Assembly: GCA_025331125.1 (NCBI GenBank)
Contig: JAOALB010000029.1
Location: 79,526-143,525 of the forward strand
DNA: 64,000 bases
Source of the DNA: Mycogone perniciosa
Lineage: Eukaryota > Ascomycota > Sordariomycetes > Hypocreales > Hypocreaceae
Direction: 5' to 3'
Shown piece after piece: positions 48,745-61,097 of the stretch (its first letter is position 1; each line of letters opens with the position of its first letter). The notes under the pieces are model-generated. The model was not told where the DNA came from. It worked only from the letters and a program-made list of their open reading frames with translations, and made no database searches. The position numbers and the translations under genes are program-made.

Positions 48745-49990
48745 AGATTTGGCCTTATTTTTTTACAGTTTTTTTTTGCGTCTATGGCCTCTTAGCAATT
48801 AGAGGCCCCTTGCTGTGGATGGATAGGGGGGACAGGGCATATTCTTGTGTAGGTAATGGAGAGAGGTGGGCCCGTGTATCTCGACGTGCCGTCTCTTGCT
48901 TGCATGTCACAAAATTTCACGGCATGAATCTAGCACGTTTGAAAAAGAAGACTCAGTTTAATAAGTGAATAAATAAGCTGGCACATCTTTTGATGATTCA
49001 TTTGCTTGGCTTGAAATGAAATGATGACGCGGTACTGCATGAAGAACGCCAAAATATCTAATTATGACATCCTGAATTTGAGTGAAACTGCTTCAGCTAC
49101 GAAGTACCATGTGCACTAATACCTTACAAAAATCTCACAATCGGCATCCCGCTTGAAGCATATTCTGATTGGTGGAAACCGCAACGGCCTCCTCGGTCTT
49201 TGGTTTACCCAGGCAAACGCTTAGCCCTGTTCAAAAGAGGCGTGAGGTTTTTTTTCCTCCTGCGGTGAAGCCCAAGTACTGCGCAAAAGAGTTAGCTAAC
49301 AATGGGTTTGGTTGGTTCTCGGATGGAGTTGGTTGGTTTGACGTGTTGGGCTGAGTTGAGTCGAGTACTGCTGTAAAGGGTTAGGCTGGAGAAAGGCTCT
49401 GCCAAGACAGGAGGGCGCCTCAAAAGTTCGTTCATGGTAAAGTTAAAAAAGCACAATACGAAGTACTTCGTAGAGCCAACACGTATTATCTCAGTCACGG
49501 GGCAATGGATTTTGAAAACCAACGAGTGAAAATGGTTAAAGGCATTTAAGCCGTTCATTAAGATTTTGTTCTCTCCCCAGGCCGTCTTCAGCACCGGGTC
49601 GTGGTTTCGTCTAAAAGGAAATCTCTACCCTCCATTTCATCGCACGACGTCTATTCCCTGTATGCATCTCTGGCCCTCTGGACCCCGACCAGCAGAGCAG
49701 ATCCTGAACTCCGAACGAGAAAAAAAATAAAGAATCATGTGCGTTTTGGTCGCAATGAAACAATATGATCAAAAATAGAAAAAGTGTAACTGTGGCTGTA
49801 CGGGCCCGTGCCCCCCCGTGCCAAACCCCTTTTTTGATAAAGCGTGCTGCCCTCCAGATTTCATCACTAGATCGAATGCGTAAAACTGATTCGATGCTTC
49901 CGAAACTCCGATGCGTGTCGCTTTCATTGCAATATTAGGTGTTGTGGAAAGCAATGATGCAATGTACCGTAAATAGCTGAGATGAACTCT
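48745..49990. other. Spacer between convergent genes
   Basis: About 1.2 kb between the stops of the PAK kinase (+) and the SDR gene (-). It holds a perfect 16-bp TACGAAGTACTTCGTA palindrome at 49457-49472. No gene was seen. Confidence 0.6.
49457..49472. repeat. 16-bp perfect palindrome TACGAAGTACTTCGTA
   Basis: Self-complementary over 16 bases, the head-to-head form of the TACGAAGTA motif that recurs in the window. Confidence 0.9.
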
Positions 49991-51085
49991 CTAGTAGCAA
50001 GAGTAGCCACCGTCAATGATGACGTTGGAGCCGGTCATGAAGTTGGAAGAGTCAGAGGCGAGGAAGACGCAGAGGCCGTTGAGCTCGTCAACGCCACCCA
50101 GGCGGTCCTGAGGAGTCAGGGACTTCCAGATCTTCTTCTGAGCCTCAAGGGCAGGGACTCGGTTGAGAGCAGTGTCCATGTAACCAGGGGAGATGCAGTT
50201 GACGCGGATCTTGTACTTGGCCCACTCAGCGGCAATGGACTTGCCGAACTGGATGACACCAGCCTTGGAGGCGTTGTAGCAGCTCTGCTCCTGGGGGTAG
50301 TTGACAATGGAGCCAGACATGGAGGCAACAAGGATGATGCTACCGGGCTTGCCAGCGGCCATCATGGAACGGCCAACAGCCTGGGACATGAGGAAGGAAC
50401 CAGTAAGGTTGATGTCGATGAGACGACGGAACATGGCGGGGTCGTAGGTCTCAGCCTTAATGTTGGAGTCGGCAATACCGGCGGCATTGACTAGGACGTC
50501 AGGGGTACCGTAGAGCTCGACAACGGAGTCAACGGCAGCGTTGATGGCGGCACCATCACGGACATCGACCTTGAAGAAAGAAACAGGCAGGCCAGACTTC
50601 TGGTGCAACTCGGCAGCAGAGGCATCACCTAGCTCCTGGTTGGCGTCGAAGATGATGATGGCCTTAGCACCGGCCTCGGCACAGGCGCGGGCCATGTGGT
50701 TACCCAGACCACGAGCACCACCAGTGACGATGATGACCTTGTTGTAGACGCTCATGCTCTTCAGGGTGTGTGGCATGGACTCGTAGACCTTCTTGGACAG
50801 TGGCTCAACCTCCTCGCGCTCGACGGGAGCAGGGCTGTCATAGGGGACCTTGGCGGCGCCCTCGGGGACCTGGAGGGTCTGCTTGTCGCCCTGGCCAGCG
50901 CCATAGACGGTAACGGGGACCTCCTTCTCACGGACAACGCTCCTCTTGTTGGCGGTGTCGGTGACACGGTTGGCGCGGGAGACGGAGAAGAAGCGAGCGG
51001 CATTGCTGGGAGCAGCAACGCGAGTGGCGGCAGTGATGTTGGCAGTGCGGGAGAGCCGCAGCATGTTTCGAGCTGGGAAAGACAT
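49991..51085 (-). CDS. SDR, arabinitol/sorbitol dehydrogenase type
   Basis: A single uninterrupted exon of 364 residues. The first 30-40 residues are rich in Arg, Ser and Ala without acids (MSFPARNMLRLSRTANITAA), as expected for a mitochondrial presequence. From about 115 there is a classical short-chain dehydrogenase: cofactor loop TGGARGLG, NAAG, catalytic Ser in SMSGSIVNYP, and YNASK with the catalytic Tyr and Lys. The C-terminus FMTGSNVIIDGGYSCY matches fungal D-arabinitol 2-dehydrogenase, Sou1/Sou2 and mannitol-type reductases, so the likely substrate is a polyol or ketose. The exact substrate and cofactor preference are not certain. Strong use of C-ending codons suggests high expression, and this is why long open frames also appear on the opposite strand. 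Confidence 0.9.
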   Translation of the reverse strand: MSFPARNMLRLSRTANITAATRVAAPSNAARFFSVSRANRVTDTANKRSVVREKEVPVTVYGAGQGDKQTLQVPEGAAKVPYDSPAPVEREEVEPLSKKVYESMPHTLKSMSVYNKVIIVTGGARGLGNHMARACAEAGAKAIIIFDANQELGDASAAELHQKSGLPVSFFKVDVRDGAAINAAVDSVVELYGTPDVLVNAAGIADSNIKAETYDPAMFRRLIDINLTGSFLMSQAVGRSMMAAGKPGSIILVASMSGSIVNYPQEQSCYNASKAGVIQFGKSIAAEWAKYKIRVNCISPGYMDTALNRVPALEAQKKIWKSLTPQDRLGGVDELNGLCVFLASDSSNFMTGSNVIIDGGYSCY

Positions 51086-54000
51086 TGTGACTGGTATGAG
51101 GGGGGAGAGGATGAAAAGGGGAGAAGATTCGTCTGGCGAAGGTGTCTTCTAGAGGATGTAGGAGGAGAAATTGGGTATCTTTGTGCGGCGACGGGCTGTC
51201 TTCTGCTTGCAGGAGGGGGACGAAGATGAGGAAGAGACGTGGTATGAGGAGAGAAAAAGAGCTTTCAAAGAATGTCGAGGCGTGTCTTGATATAGGATTT
51301 CAAGCCCAGGGCAGTGGTGAAGGGGTTCTAGACCCTGGAAGCCCCCCCGACGCGCCAAGCGTTGTGTTCCAGTGGATACAGGCACTAGTGGTCCTGCATG
51401 CAGTGGGGTTTCAGTGGATTTCAGTGGGCTGCAAATCTGGGTCGCAGGCGGCGCTGGAGGCGCGTGGGTTGGCTGTGGAACTTGTGCGGCTACTGCATGC
51501 ACTAAAAGCTTAGTGTGGCGGGATGTCCGGCACCGACGGCTTAGGTGAATTAAAAGGAAAAAGAGCAGCGAGGCGCTATTATGCCTGTCTAAACTGATTC
51601 ATTCATTGGGGGTGAGAGACAGAGGGAGTGGCAGTGTGAGTGGTGAGAGTGGTGTGAGTGGCAGCTGTGCCAGGGTAGCCTGTTTCCAGAGCGCAACATT
51701 CACCCCCAAACAAAGGGCTAGTATTGGGCGGCCATCAAGGGGCGAGACTGTTCGGAGCATTGATGGGAATGCACAAGTGGGTTTGCCGCGCAAATCATTC
51801 TTCATCCATCACTGCTATTTGGCACTGAGTCCTTCGATAAAATTCTTTGATGGTGGCGAGCCAAGCGAGGCGTGTGTTCCCTGTGGATAATTTTTATGGG
51901 CGTGTGACGAAAGGCTCTGCCGATTCCTACTCCTCCTTGCGACGACGGCTGGCCGGGGCCCAGATTTGTTTGACGGAATCTGCCCGGATCCGCATTGTCG
52001 ATCTAGGGAGATTGTGAGATTCAAAGAGAGGGAAAAAAGGAGATGACAGATGTGCTCCTCCCAGCGGAGTTGGATGATATCAGATGTCCACGCAGTGTGT
52101 CCACCTCAATGGGACAACAGAACCTCAGAGAATATCATCTTCGTCACGGAATACGAACATCTTGGCATTTAAGAACGTCTACGAAGTACGAAGTGGCTTT
52201 GTCACCGACTCTGCATTTTGATAGGATCTGCAGTGGCACGATGCCCAGGAGAGGTAGGGCTGGTCGCGGGGCTTTTTTTGCTTTCAACTGATGACAGCCT
52301 GACAACGTGGTGTGGTGGTGGTGTTGTGGCGAAAGCAGACACACCCAACTCGCCTACGAGCGTATCTAGAATTAGAAATCACAGATCCCAGCCCTGTTGG
52401 CGTCGCCGCGCGTCGGATCCGAGCTCTCAAAGGCAAAAACTGGGGTTGCGGTTGTGATATAGGATTGGTTCTGCAAGCATACTCGTACTCGTAGGTATGG
52501 AACAAGATTAAGCAGTGGTCTTCTGTCCATCTGATGACTCTCGGCACAATAAAACCACAATCCAAGATACTACGGGTACACAATGCTACACGAAAATAAA
52601 AAAGACAAAATATTTGCCGTCAGGGGAAATCTGTACCCAAAACTCGTAAAGAAAACAGCCACTCTGTGTGCAAGGGAGGGAGTGTGTAAAGTGTGCATTT
52701 CCCTACTATGCCACACACCCCGATGTCCGGAGCCGCAAGAACGCAGATGTCTCAGCTGACCTCTCCAGAACACACGGCGCGCTATTCTGACAGAGCCATA
52801 ACTGCTACTACGAAGCACTTATTCGTGAGACCTGATTAGGGGGTTCAGCTAATAGCAGATATGATGGCTGGCAACTCGTAATCGCAATAATAACCTCCTG
52901 CTGATTGCCTTGCGAGAGAGTTATGACAGCCGAGCCGAGGCTTACAAACGGGCAGTCTTGGGAAATAGTAGTACGGAGTAGCAGTAGTAGTGGGAAAGTT
53001 ACGTGAGACAACGGCATTCGCAGGCCCTGGGAAGAGCCGACCGATATCGCTGCAGGTTGGCGCCTGAAGCTACTATTTTGCATACCTCTGCTGCTACATT
53101 GCCGCTGCACCGCACACAAAGAACGGCCGCGCAGACACGGCGCCCAACCAGGCCGCCACTCTCACATTGATCTCTATTTGTCCATTGAAGCGAGGCCTCG
53201 AAGCTTGGGGCTTCAAGCTTTCAAGGAGGGTGTGTCGATGCTACCTGCATGCTTCGCAGCCAATGGCCCAGCCATTCTCCTGAGCATCAGCTCGGCTACT
53301 GGCTTGCGCAGTTCGCAGCCTTTTTTTTCCTTCTCCCCCTCCTCTCTTGGAGGTTGGAGCTCTGCCCAAGCTCTGCTGCTCCTCTGCAGGAGGCGCGCGT
53401 GGGGGCTTTTGGGGAGTGTTCTGCGTCTGTGGTTCCTGGTTTGGCTTCAAAAGGAGTGAGATGTGGCGCTGACCAGTGCGGTCTTGGCGTCGAGACTAGG
53501 AGTAACGGGCCTGGTCCATGTCTCGCTTGAATTTTTATGTTGAATCGCGGAGTAGGGAGGTGTACGAAGTCGAGAAGTGCTTTGTACGACAGCGAGATGC
53601 TAACCAGCGTATGAACAACCACCTAGGCCGTGAGATGAGTCGAGGATTGGTCAACCAGCACAATAAGGTTCCTCGTTATATGTTGTACTCGTACTTCGTA
53701 GAGGCGGCTCGTATTACTCACAGTCGACGGGCGCTTTACTACACAAACTCAAAAGACTTGCTCGGCTGCTTCCGAGAACCTTCGTTGGGCAGCGTTACAA
53801 CAGACAGACGAGTGAGCCTGATGGAAGCAAGGCTTTGTGATAGGTAGGAGTGGATGATTGACCTCACCCGTTGGGAATAAGCGCCCGGCTTCTATCAGTG
53901 TGACAGCCAAAGGATGCATAGCATGAGCTGAAGTGACGAGCAATGCAACTGGATAACTGCCCAGGATGAAGATGGTGAGGTGATATCTTGGGCATGGTGG

Positions 54001-57000
54001 TGGTGTCAGATGGCGCGGCCATCATCCCACCCATCAACTCCAAGTCCAGGATGGTGTTGATAAGACCTCCTCGCTAAGGTTGGAACGTATGTACTACTAC
54101 GAAGTAGTACTGTGCTCGTACTCGTAGGCTTTCACTGAATGCTTCACAGAATAGAATTACAAAGTGGCTGATCCTCCTCGCACGTCCTCAACCATAGCCC
54201 CCACGTACCCGCACATCTTGCATGGGGATGCAAGTTGCAACTGTTGGCTTCTGCATCGGCTTCTGGAAGCACGGCAACCAACATCCCATGCCGCCCTAGC
54301 GAGAAAAAAATAAAAGGTAGGCAGTACGGAGTACATACTATTACTAGAAGAAGAGAGAGTGTGTGAGAGAAAAAAAGGAGATACTAGTCATAGAACACGG
54401 GCGTCGATCAGGCCTGGATGGACATCAGGCAGCCATCCCGCGCTCGGAGATAGCGGTTGCCCTCTCAGAATTCACTTGTAGTTCATGGAGCTCATGGAGC
54501 TTGAATGGAGTTTCGAAATGCTTCTGCCTAGATAAGATGGGGGGATGGAGTCGGATGGCTGCACCGCAACTGCAAGCGTGGAGACGGACTACCTGCATTA
54601 GCCTGGCCTAGGTATGTTCTACACAGGAGAATAAAAAAACTTCCTACTCGGGTAATGCGTTGTCCACAGCGGAGGATGGTCAGGGTTGAAGCATCACAAA
54701 ATATGCGGTGTGGTATTATGACAACGGAGGAATAGTAGTACTCCTCCTCCTCCTACCTGATGGCTAGCATTTTCGAAACAAGCGATCTCGGCGCGGGGGA
54801 GCGACTCCGTCTTTGGCATTGGAGTTTTCACTTGTACGCAACTCGCCTCACCTAATATCCCCAAGGGCATCAATCTTCAGGCATAATAGTAGCATGGAAA
54901 TTAGAGAAACACCAGGGTGTTGGCGTCGTCATCAGGCTAATGCACAGATTGTAGTCACGAGGCCATAAGCGGAAGAAGCAGCAACTTATACCTCTTCCTT
55001 TTGTTTGTCTCTCGGATCTCAACCATCTCATCTTTGAGTTTCTCCCGGATCTTACAGCTAGCTTACCGTGAGCTCACCGCGGGGTTGGCCACTCCACTGT
55101 CTTTGCTTCGGCGCAACCCTAGCACCGTTTATCCCGCAACGGGACCACGAAGCATCGTGAGTTCTTTGGTGCACGGTCTGTAATAAGGTTGTTTGGGGAG
55201 TCCACCCTCGTTGGCTCTCCTTGGGCACGGTAGCTGGACCCCCTTGTTAGCGTCCTCCCAGTAACGCGGGACAAAAGATGCACACACCCTAGACACGCCC
55301 CCTTTCTTTTGAATCAATGCTAGATTTGGACATGCCATTGAAGAGGCAGAGGTCAAGCCTGTCTCAGTCCGCTTAACGCGTCATGTAAAAGAGCTCTTCT
55401 TACTAGCTGTGTACGAGCTGCCTTGACTCATATGCTTTCATTCACCCCCAACTTATTCAGATTCTAGACTCTCTCCAGATGAACAATGCTACCAACTTAC
55501 TCATGCTCAACAAAATAGTCAGAGCTCCCCTCCTTGCTGCCCCTGCTCTGACACAGGGCTGGCGTTGGGCCTCAGACACATCGGGCTTCTTTGCAGACCG
55601 ACAAGGGCATAGTCAACAAGGAGAAAAAAAATCAGCGTCCACATGACCATCTCGCGAGATTGGATGGAGCTCTCCCCCTCAAAGACCAAGATTCCCCGGG
55701 GACCGGAATACGGAGGCAAGGGCCCGGCAAACCGGGCTCCCCACGTTTCCAACTGAGTGGCCGTCACGGCGACTAGGGGGTAACTCTGAACACTCGTAAA
55801 ACTCATTATACTCCGTACTCGTACTCCGACTAAGGATCGTCCATGTGACCTCTGCCCAAATTAACACTTCATCTCGGGGACCCGGCTTTGTTTTTACACG
55901 TGTCTCTTTTTATTTTTCTGGACCATTGAAGTTGGCTTGATGCGCTATTGCAACAAATGTGGCGGCGATGCAAAGAAAAAAAAGTTTTTTATATGGCTGC
56001 CTGGCCCCATTCTTGGCCCAGTTCTCCATCACGCCAGAGCTTCATGCAAGATGGTGGTGATGAAGAAAAGAAATGGGCTGGAAGAGTCTATGGGACAAGC
56101 GCATCGCCACTTTATCCAGTTTTTAAGAACCCTTTGTGGAAATTAACACATCTGATGTTTTATAACTATGTGTAATAATGAATGTCAGTTGAGAACAATC
56201 GTCGATGGATCCTAAAATGAAGTTTTCATCGGCGTCATTAGTATCCATGATCCAACACGCTTCAGGCATTCTGTAATCTCCCTTACTATAGCCTCCGAAG
56301 CATATCCGAGTCACCACTAACAGCAGTGCGCAAGCCTCCTATCTGTCATCAACAGCCGCGATGCATCGAATGGCACAGTCGGGACATGCCCACGACTAAC
56401 TTGGTGCTGCTCCAGCACGTCCATCATCCACAACCTTCAAGATCCTGCTTGGTCAACCCATACACAATTTCCTCTCGCACCTCAGACATCTTTACAATTT
56501 TTTATTACATGTGACCATCTCTTATTAAATTATAGCTAAGGAGCCAAGGGGAATTGGGGGAACCTGCAATGATGTGGGCAGTTTGTAATCTGCATTTTCT
56601 TTTGTCACCCACTTGTAGGAAGAACTGCAAACATAACATCTACGCTATTACCACACCTAACTTTAATTTCTACAGACTACTATCACTGCTAAAGATACAT
56701 TTTACCCAGTAGTTTTTAATGATTATATAATTAAAAACTCTGAATACTCTATTAGTCAACCACTTACAGGGTAGCTATGTCCTTTGCGGTTACTGTGTTA
56801 TTGTCAATGGCTTAAACAGTCAATTCAACTATCTCGTGCCTCGAGGCTTAACGCAACTCTAGACAGAGTCGGGGATCACTTAGTCGTGGTAAATTGTTTA
56901 AAGTCAAGGGGCCATGAGATCGCCAGAACTTAACCCGAAACCAATTTCTCCCCCTCCAAAAGTTCCAGACCCTGATTTCTACTCTGCTTGCAATCATAAC

Positions 57001-57080
57001 ACCACACTGTTCAATGATCCAAGTCTAAAAGGTCCAAAATTCTACACCAACAAACAATAAGGCCTAACACACTGAAAACA
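51086..57080. other. 6 kb gene-free region
   Basis: I find no supportable gene. Frames up to about 120 codons occur but are of biased composition or have no motif. Palindrome-family motifs are frequent (for example near 52189, 52971, 53570, 54090-54125, 54324 and 55807-55830). From about 56520 to 56800 the DNA is AT rich. No transposon domain, terminal repeat, tRNA or rRNA was recognised. It may hold long promoters, non-coding transcripts or fully decayed sequence. Confidence 0.5.
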
Positions 57081-57185
57081 ATGGATCCATTTGAGAGACT
57101 ATCACCTGAGATTCGCAGATAAATATTACATCAATCGGGCACGCTGACGGATATGATGTCTCTCAGCCACGCGGGCTCCGTGAAG
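57081..57185 (+). pseudogene. F-box-like N-terminal remnant
   Basis: From ATG 57081 the plus strand reads MDPFERLSPEIRR, then a TAA at 57120-57122, then ILHQSGTLTDMMSLSHAGS in the same frame. This resembles the start of fungal F-box proteins (FxxLPxEIRxxIL, then a leucine/serine-rich helix). The rest of the protein is not recognisable, and the piece abuts the tail of the ankyrin pseudogene on the other strand. It is a short remnant at best. Confidence 0.4.
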
Positions 57186-58088
57186 TCCCCCAGTCAAGAT
57201 TGCTACTCCAGACGGCAAGCCTCCATCTTTTCAGATAACATACATAACATGGACAAGGCAGCACGGGATTCTATGCTCGCCATGATGGCTGGTCTAAGGA
57301 AGGCTGGCCAGACTTCGCCACCATCAGCGTCAACAGCTCCGAAACTAAGAAGCACCGAAACGACGTTCGCGCACATGTTCTTTGAAGCCAGTGCCATGGC
57401 ATCATGGTCGAAAGAACCTTTGGCGTTGGGGTCGTCGCCTCTCTCAACTAGCAACTAGGCTACCATTTCGTGCCCAGTCTCTGCTGCCCAAAGCAGATGG
57501 TGCCTTGTGTCTTCGAACTATCTGTCCTCGGGATCTAAGAGGGCACCTTTCTCCTGCAGCAACTTCACCATTAAACTGTCTTTTTTCTTCGTCGCCCGCC
57601 ACAAGGGACTGACCTGCCTATCGGGGACATATTCCTCGTGTCCCACAACGTACTGATGGGTGACGTAGTATCGTTCCCTTCCCTCGGCACCCTTGGGAAC
57701 GCCCCATTCGTAACCCTTTGGGGAAACAACGACGTATGTATACTCGTATAGGTGTTCGTTACTAGGACGACGAATAGGAGATCGATAAATATGATACTGC
57801 TGATTCGGATCAGCTCTGTGTTCTAGCAATAATCTTGCAATCGCCCAAGACCCATTCTCGATTGCCGCTGCCAGCGCTGTGCCGCCACCCGCGTTTCTGA
57901 TTTCGGTATTCGCACCATACTGAAGCAGCAGCGAGACCACTTCCTCACACCCATTCCAGGCCGCCCAATGCAACACGGTCGTCCCCAAATTATCCTGAGA
58001 GTCGACATTGGCTTTGCTTCCAAGAAGCAGTTTTGTAGTCGTCTCATGACCGTAATTCGCAGCCAAAGCTAGTGGCGTCATACCATTT

Positions 58089-58289
58089 TCATTTTTGGCC
58101 TCGAGGTTGGCACCATTCGCGAGTAACAGCTTGATTGCCGTTTCCTGCCCGTTTCCAGCAGCCAGAGCCAACGGCGTCTTGTATCCAATCTGTATGTTTG
58201 GGTTGGCACCATTCGCGAGCAACAGCTGATCGCCGTTTCCTGCCCGTTTCCAGCAGCCAGAGCCAACGGCGTGAGTCTACCGTATACAC
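58089..58289 (-). repeat. Near-identical ankyrin unit duplication
   Basis: Two neighbouring ankyrin units in the NLR pseudogene share a stretch of over 50 nearly identical bases (PLALAAGNGQETAI, then LLLANGAN). One unit lacks a single base present in the other, which is the source of the frameshift. Highly similar repeat units are typical of fungal NLR recognition arrays. Confidence 0.75.
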
Positions 58290-61083
58290 TTTGTGTGTTT
58301 GGGTTGGCGCCTCCTGCGAGCAGTAACTGAATCACCGTTTCGTGATCATTTTTGGTTGCCCACCCCAATGGCGTCAACCCGTATGGTGGGTTGTCATGAC
58401 GATCGAGATCAACATCCTTCTCGAGCAGGAGCTTTACTATCGGACCATTCCCATTTTTTGCGGCCCACAACAACGGTGTCCAATGATTTACCGTGTCTGC
58501 CGGGTCCGGATCGACATTTCGCTTAAGCAGAAACTCTACTACTCGAGCATGCCCGTTCTTTGCAGCCCACCACAACGGCGTCCGCCCTTCTGTGTCTTTG
58601 GCATCTGGCTCGTGGCCTTTCTCAACCAGCTTGTCTATCACGTCGTAGAGGCCGAAGTATGCTGCATGATGTAACAACGGCACTTGTTGCGGGACAACCG
58701 GGTCATGGTCGAATAAAACCGGTCTCTTCTCGACCTCTATTTCACACATCAATGCATGGCTCCACGCCTTTCGCTTCACCTCGTTTTCGAGGAAGTAGAG
58801 TATACTTGAGGTTCCTATGCCCAAGCTTAAAGCCTCGCGGGCATGATGTCCCCAATTTTGGACTGCGTAGTCGTAGAGAGGATTTCCCGCAAGTCTATCT
58901 GGAAACCAGCGTGGGATGCAGAAGCCGCTTTCAAAGGTCGAAAACGAGAGATATGTCATGCAAATATTCGCAATTTCGATCTCTCCATCCCTGACCCACA
59001 CATTTTGTGGTCGATCAAAGTATTCTTGTGCCGTGTAGTGGACCAATCGTACAATCCTACTCTCTTCATCGACCACTATCAAAGGGGCACATGCCGTGGT
59101 GATGTGCTTAACGCTAGGTATGTTGTTGTGATCCAGTTCCAATTTTCCAATTTCAACCGCAAGCGCCTGCTGCAGTTCTAGAACTGTTATCTGCCTCCGA
59201 GCCTTGACGATCCATGAAAGGATTAGCAATGCATCTCGGGGGAGGTCGCCCCTTTGGCGCTGAATCCGCTCCATCGCCTTATCGTACGCTTCATAGAGTG
59301 CACTTGAACTATCTGGAGATCCATCAGAGGCCTTTCGCAGATCTTTCAATTCTGCGCGGAGAGCGGCAGGTGACCTCTTGCCAACGAGGGAATCGATGTA
59401 GAATTTGGCGAGGAGAAACCTAACAGAATTAGTCCTCATGATACCCCCGTACCGATGTAATACTTACATTCCCTCAATTGCTAATGTTATGCTTGCCTTG
59501 ATCTCATTCTGAAGAGTCTTTTCATTTGCCACGAAATCTGGTAGGTCAGACATGCGCGTTTCTAGGAAACGAGAAATATCATCATCAGAGGCGCGAATTT
59601 CTCTGGCAGGATAATTGTCAAATCGCTTCACGATACTCGGAAGGAGTCTGGATGTTACGAAAATGTTGATCCCAGCCTTGTCCTGCGCGTTCAACAAATG
59701 ATCTACCAGTTTCCTGCGGTTACCATCGCCATCATTGCATTCGTCAATGGCGTCAACGACAATGAAGACATGTGAAAAAGACATTCCAACAGACGTTAGA
59801 GTTGCTGAAAGCTCCTCAATCGACGGGTGTGTGCCTCTTTGTTGGCATCGATTGTACAATTCTCGCACGCTTTCTGGGAAAGGCTTCTGCTTCCGAGCAA
59901 GCTGTTTGACCAAGTTGGCAAGTAGATATTCAGCTTTTTGATCTTGTTGCCGCTTGAAATTGCAGTATAGGAAGGCGACGCCGACTGCGCTGTTGTATTC
60001 AAACTTGTTGACCAAGTGATTCACTATAACAGATGTCTGCATCGTTTTCCCTGCCCCTGGAATTCCTGGGCAGAATAAGGTCTGTTTTCTGGCTGCCAGC
60101 CAATTTTGGAATTCTGGAGAATTTAAAAGTCCCTGCCCGGTGCCTGGCTCGCATTTTGTGATGTAATCATGCTGTTGAGGAGAAAAATCGACCGAACTGA
60201 GCCAGTTTAGGATGTGGTTGTGTTTGTTGCTTTCATTGTCTAGACATTCAATTTCAAGACTTGATCACGAGCGCACCATCGCGAAGATTACATAGATCTT
60301 TCTTCACTTCTGAGAAGCCGTCTTGAACCTTTTGTGAACATGTTGTATGTCTTGCTTAACTGCTCAAAGTATCAAACATATCAGTAGTGCATCAATGGAA
60401 GCCTTTGATAACGAATATCACTAACCCTCGCTTAGTATCTCCGTCAAAGGGCGCTCCCCTTCGACATCAGTTGGTTGTACATAGCCCAGAAGCTCCTTGG
60501 CGAAGGCCGCAGCAACCGCCGCAGCATGTTCTTGCCAGGCTTTATTCTTATGTGAGTCGGAGTAGTCGCATATACCCCGAATTAACAAGCATGGAAAGTT
60601 GTTCATCAGCCCAGCAGCCTCCATTTCAACACAAAGAACATTGCCACCCAGATCCTTATTGAGCTTATCCCGAAATGTGCCATCCTTGATGACCTGGTTG
60701 CCGGATGCGATCAGACCGTAATGAACTCGCATCGATCTATTCTTCCTTTTAATGATCTTGCCCCTGTCGCAGAACCGGCAAGTCTCCTCTTCTTCTTCAT
60801 CTATATCGGTTTCCTCATCTTCCTCACTGCATTCAGCGTTGTCGTTCATCATAGCATCATGCTCCATGGTTGGCTTATTGGCATGGTCATAGCTTGCTTT
60901 GAATAGCACATCCTGGAGTGAGTTGGATCTGATATACTTCCTGGCAGTATTGGGGAACTTTTGCTTCATCTCTTCAAGAAAGTCTGGAATTTTCGACCCT
61001 ACCAAGTCATACCCTGACTCCAGCTTTCCCAGAGCCGATAGCAAGGAATTGGGCGGATTGTTCAGCGCTCCAGTCCTCTGGAA

Positions 61084-61097
61084 CCCCCCCCCCCCCC
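61084..61097. repeat. 14-base poly-C tract inside coding sequence
   Basis: Fourteen C in a row on the plus strand (G on the coding strand) inside the phosphorylase domain of the NLR. The frame before the run (MGKAEQ) and the conserved frame after it (FQRTGALNNPP) differ by one base. Confidence 0.9.

Noticed and set aside
49982..51229. Long plus-strand open frames (170 and 177 codons) opposite the SDR gene
   Set aside because: They are antisense shadows. The SDR frame has all catalytic motifs and strong codon bias, which removes stops from the opposite strand.
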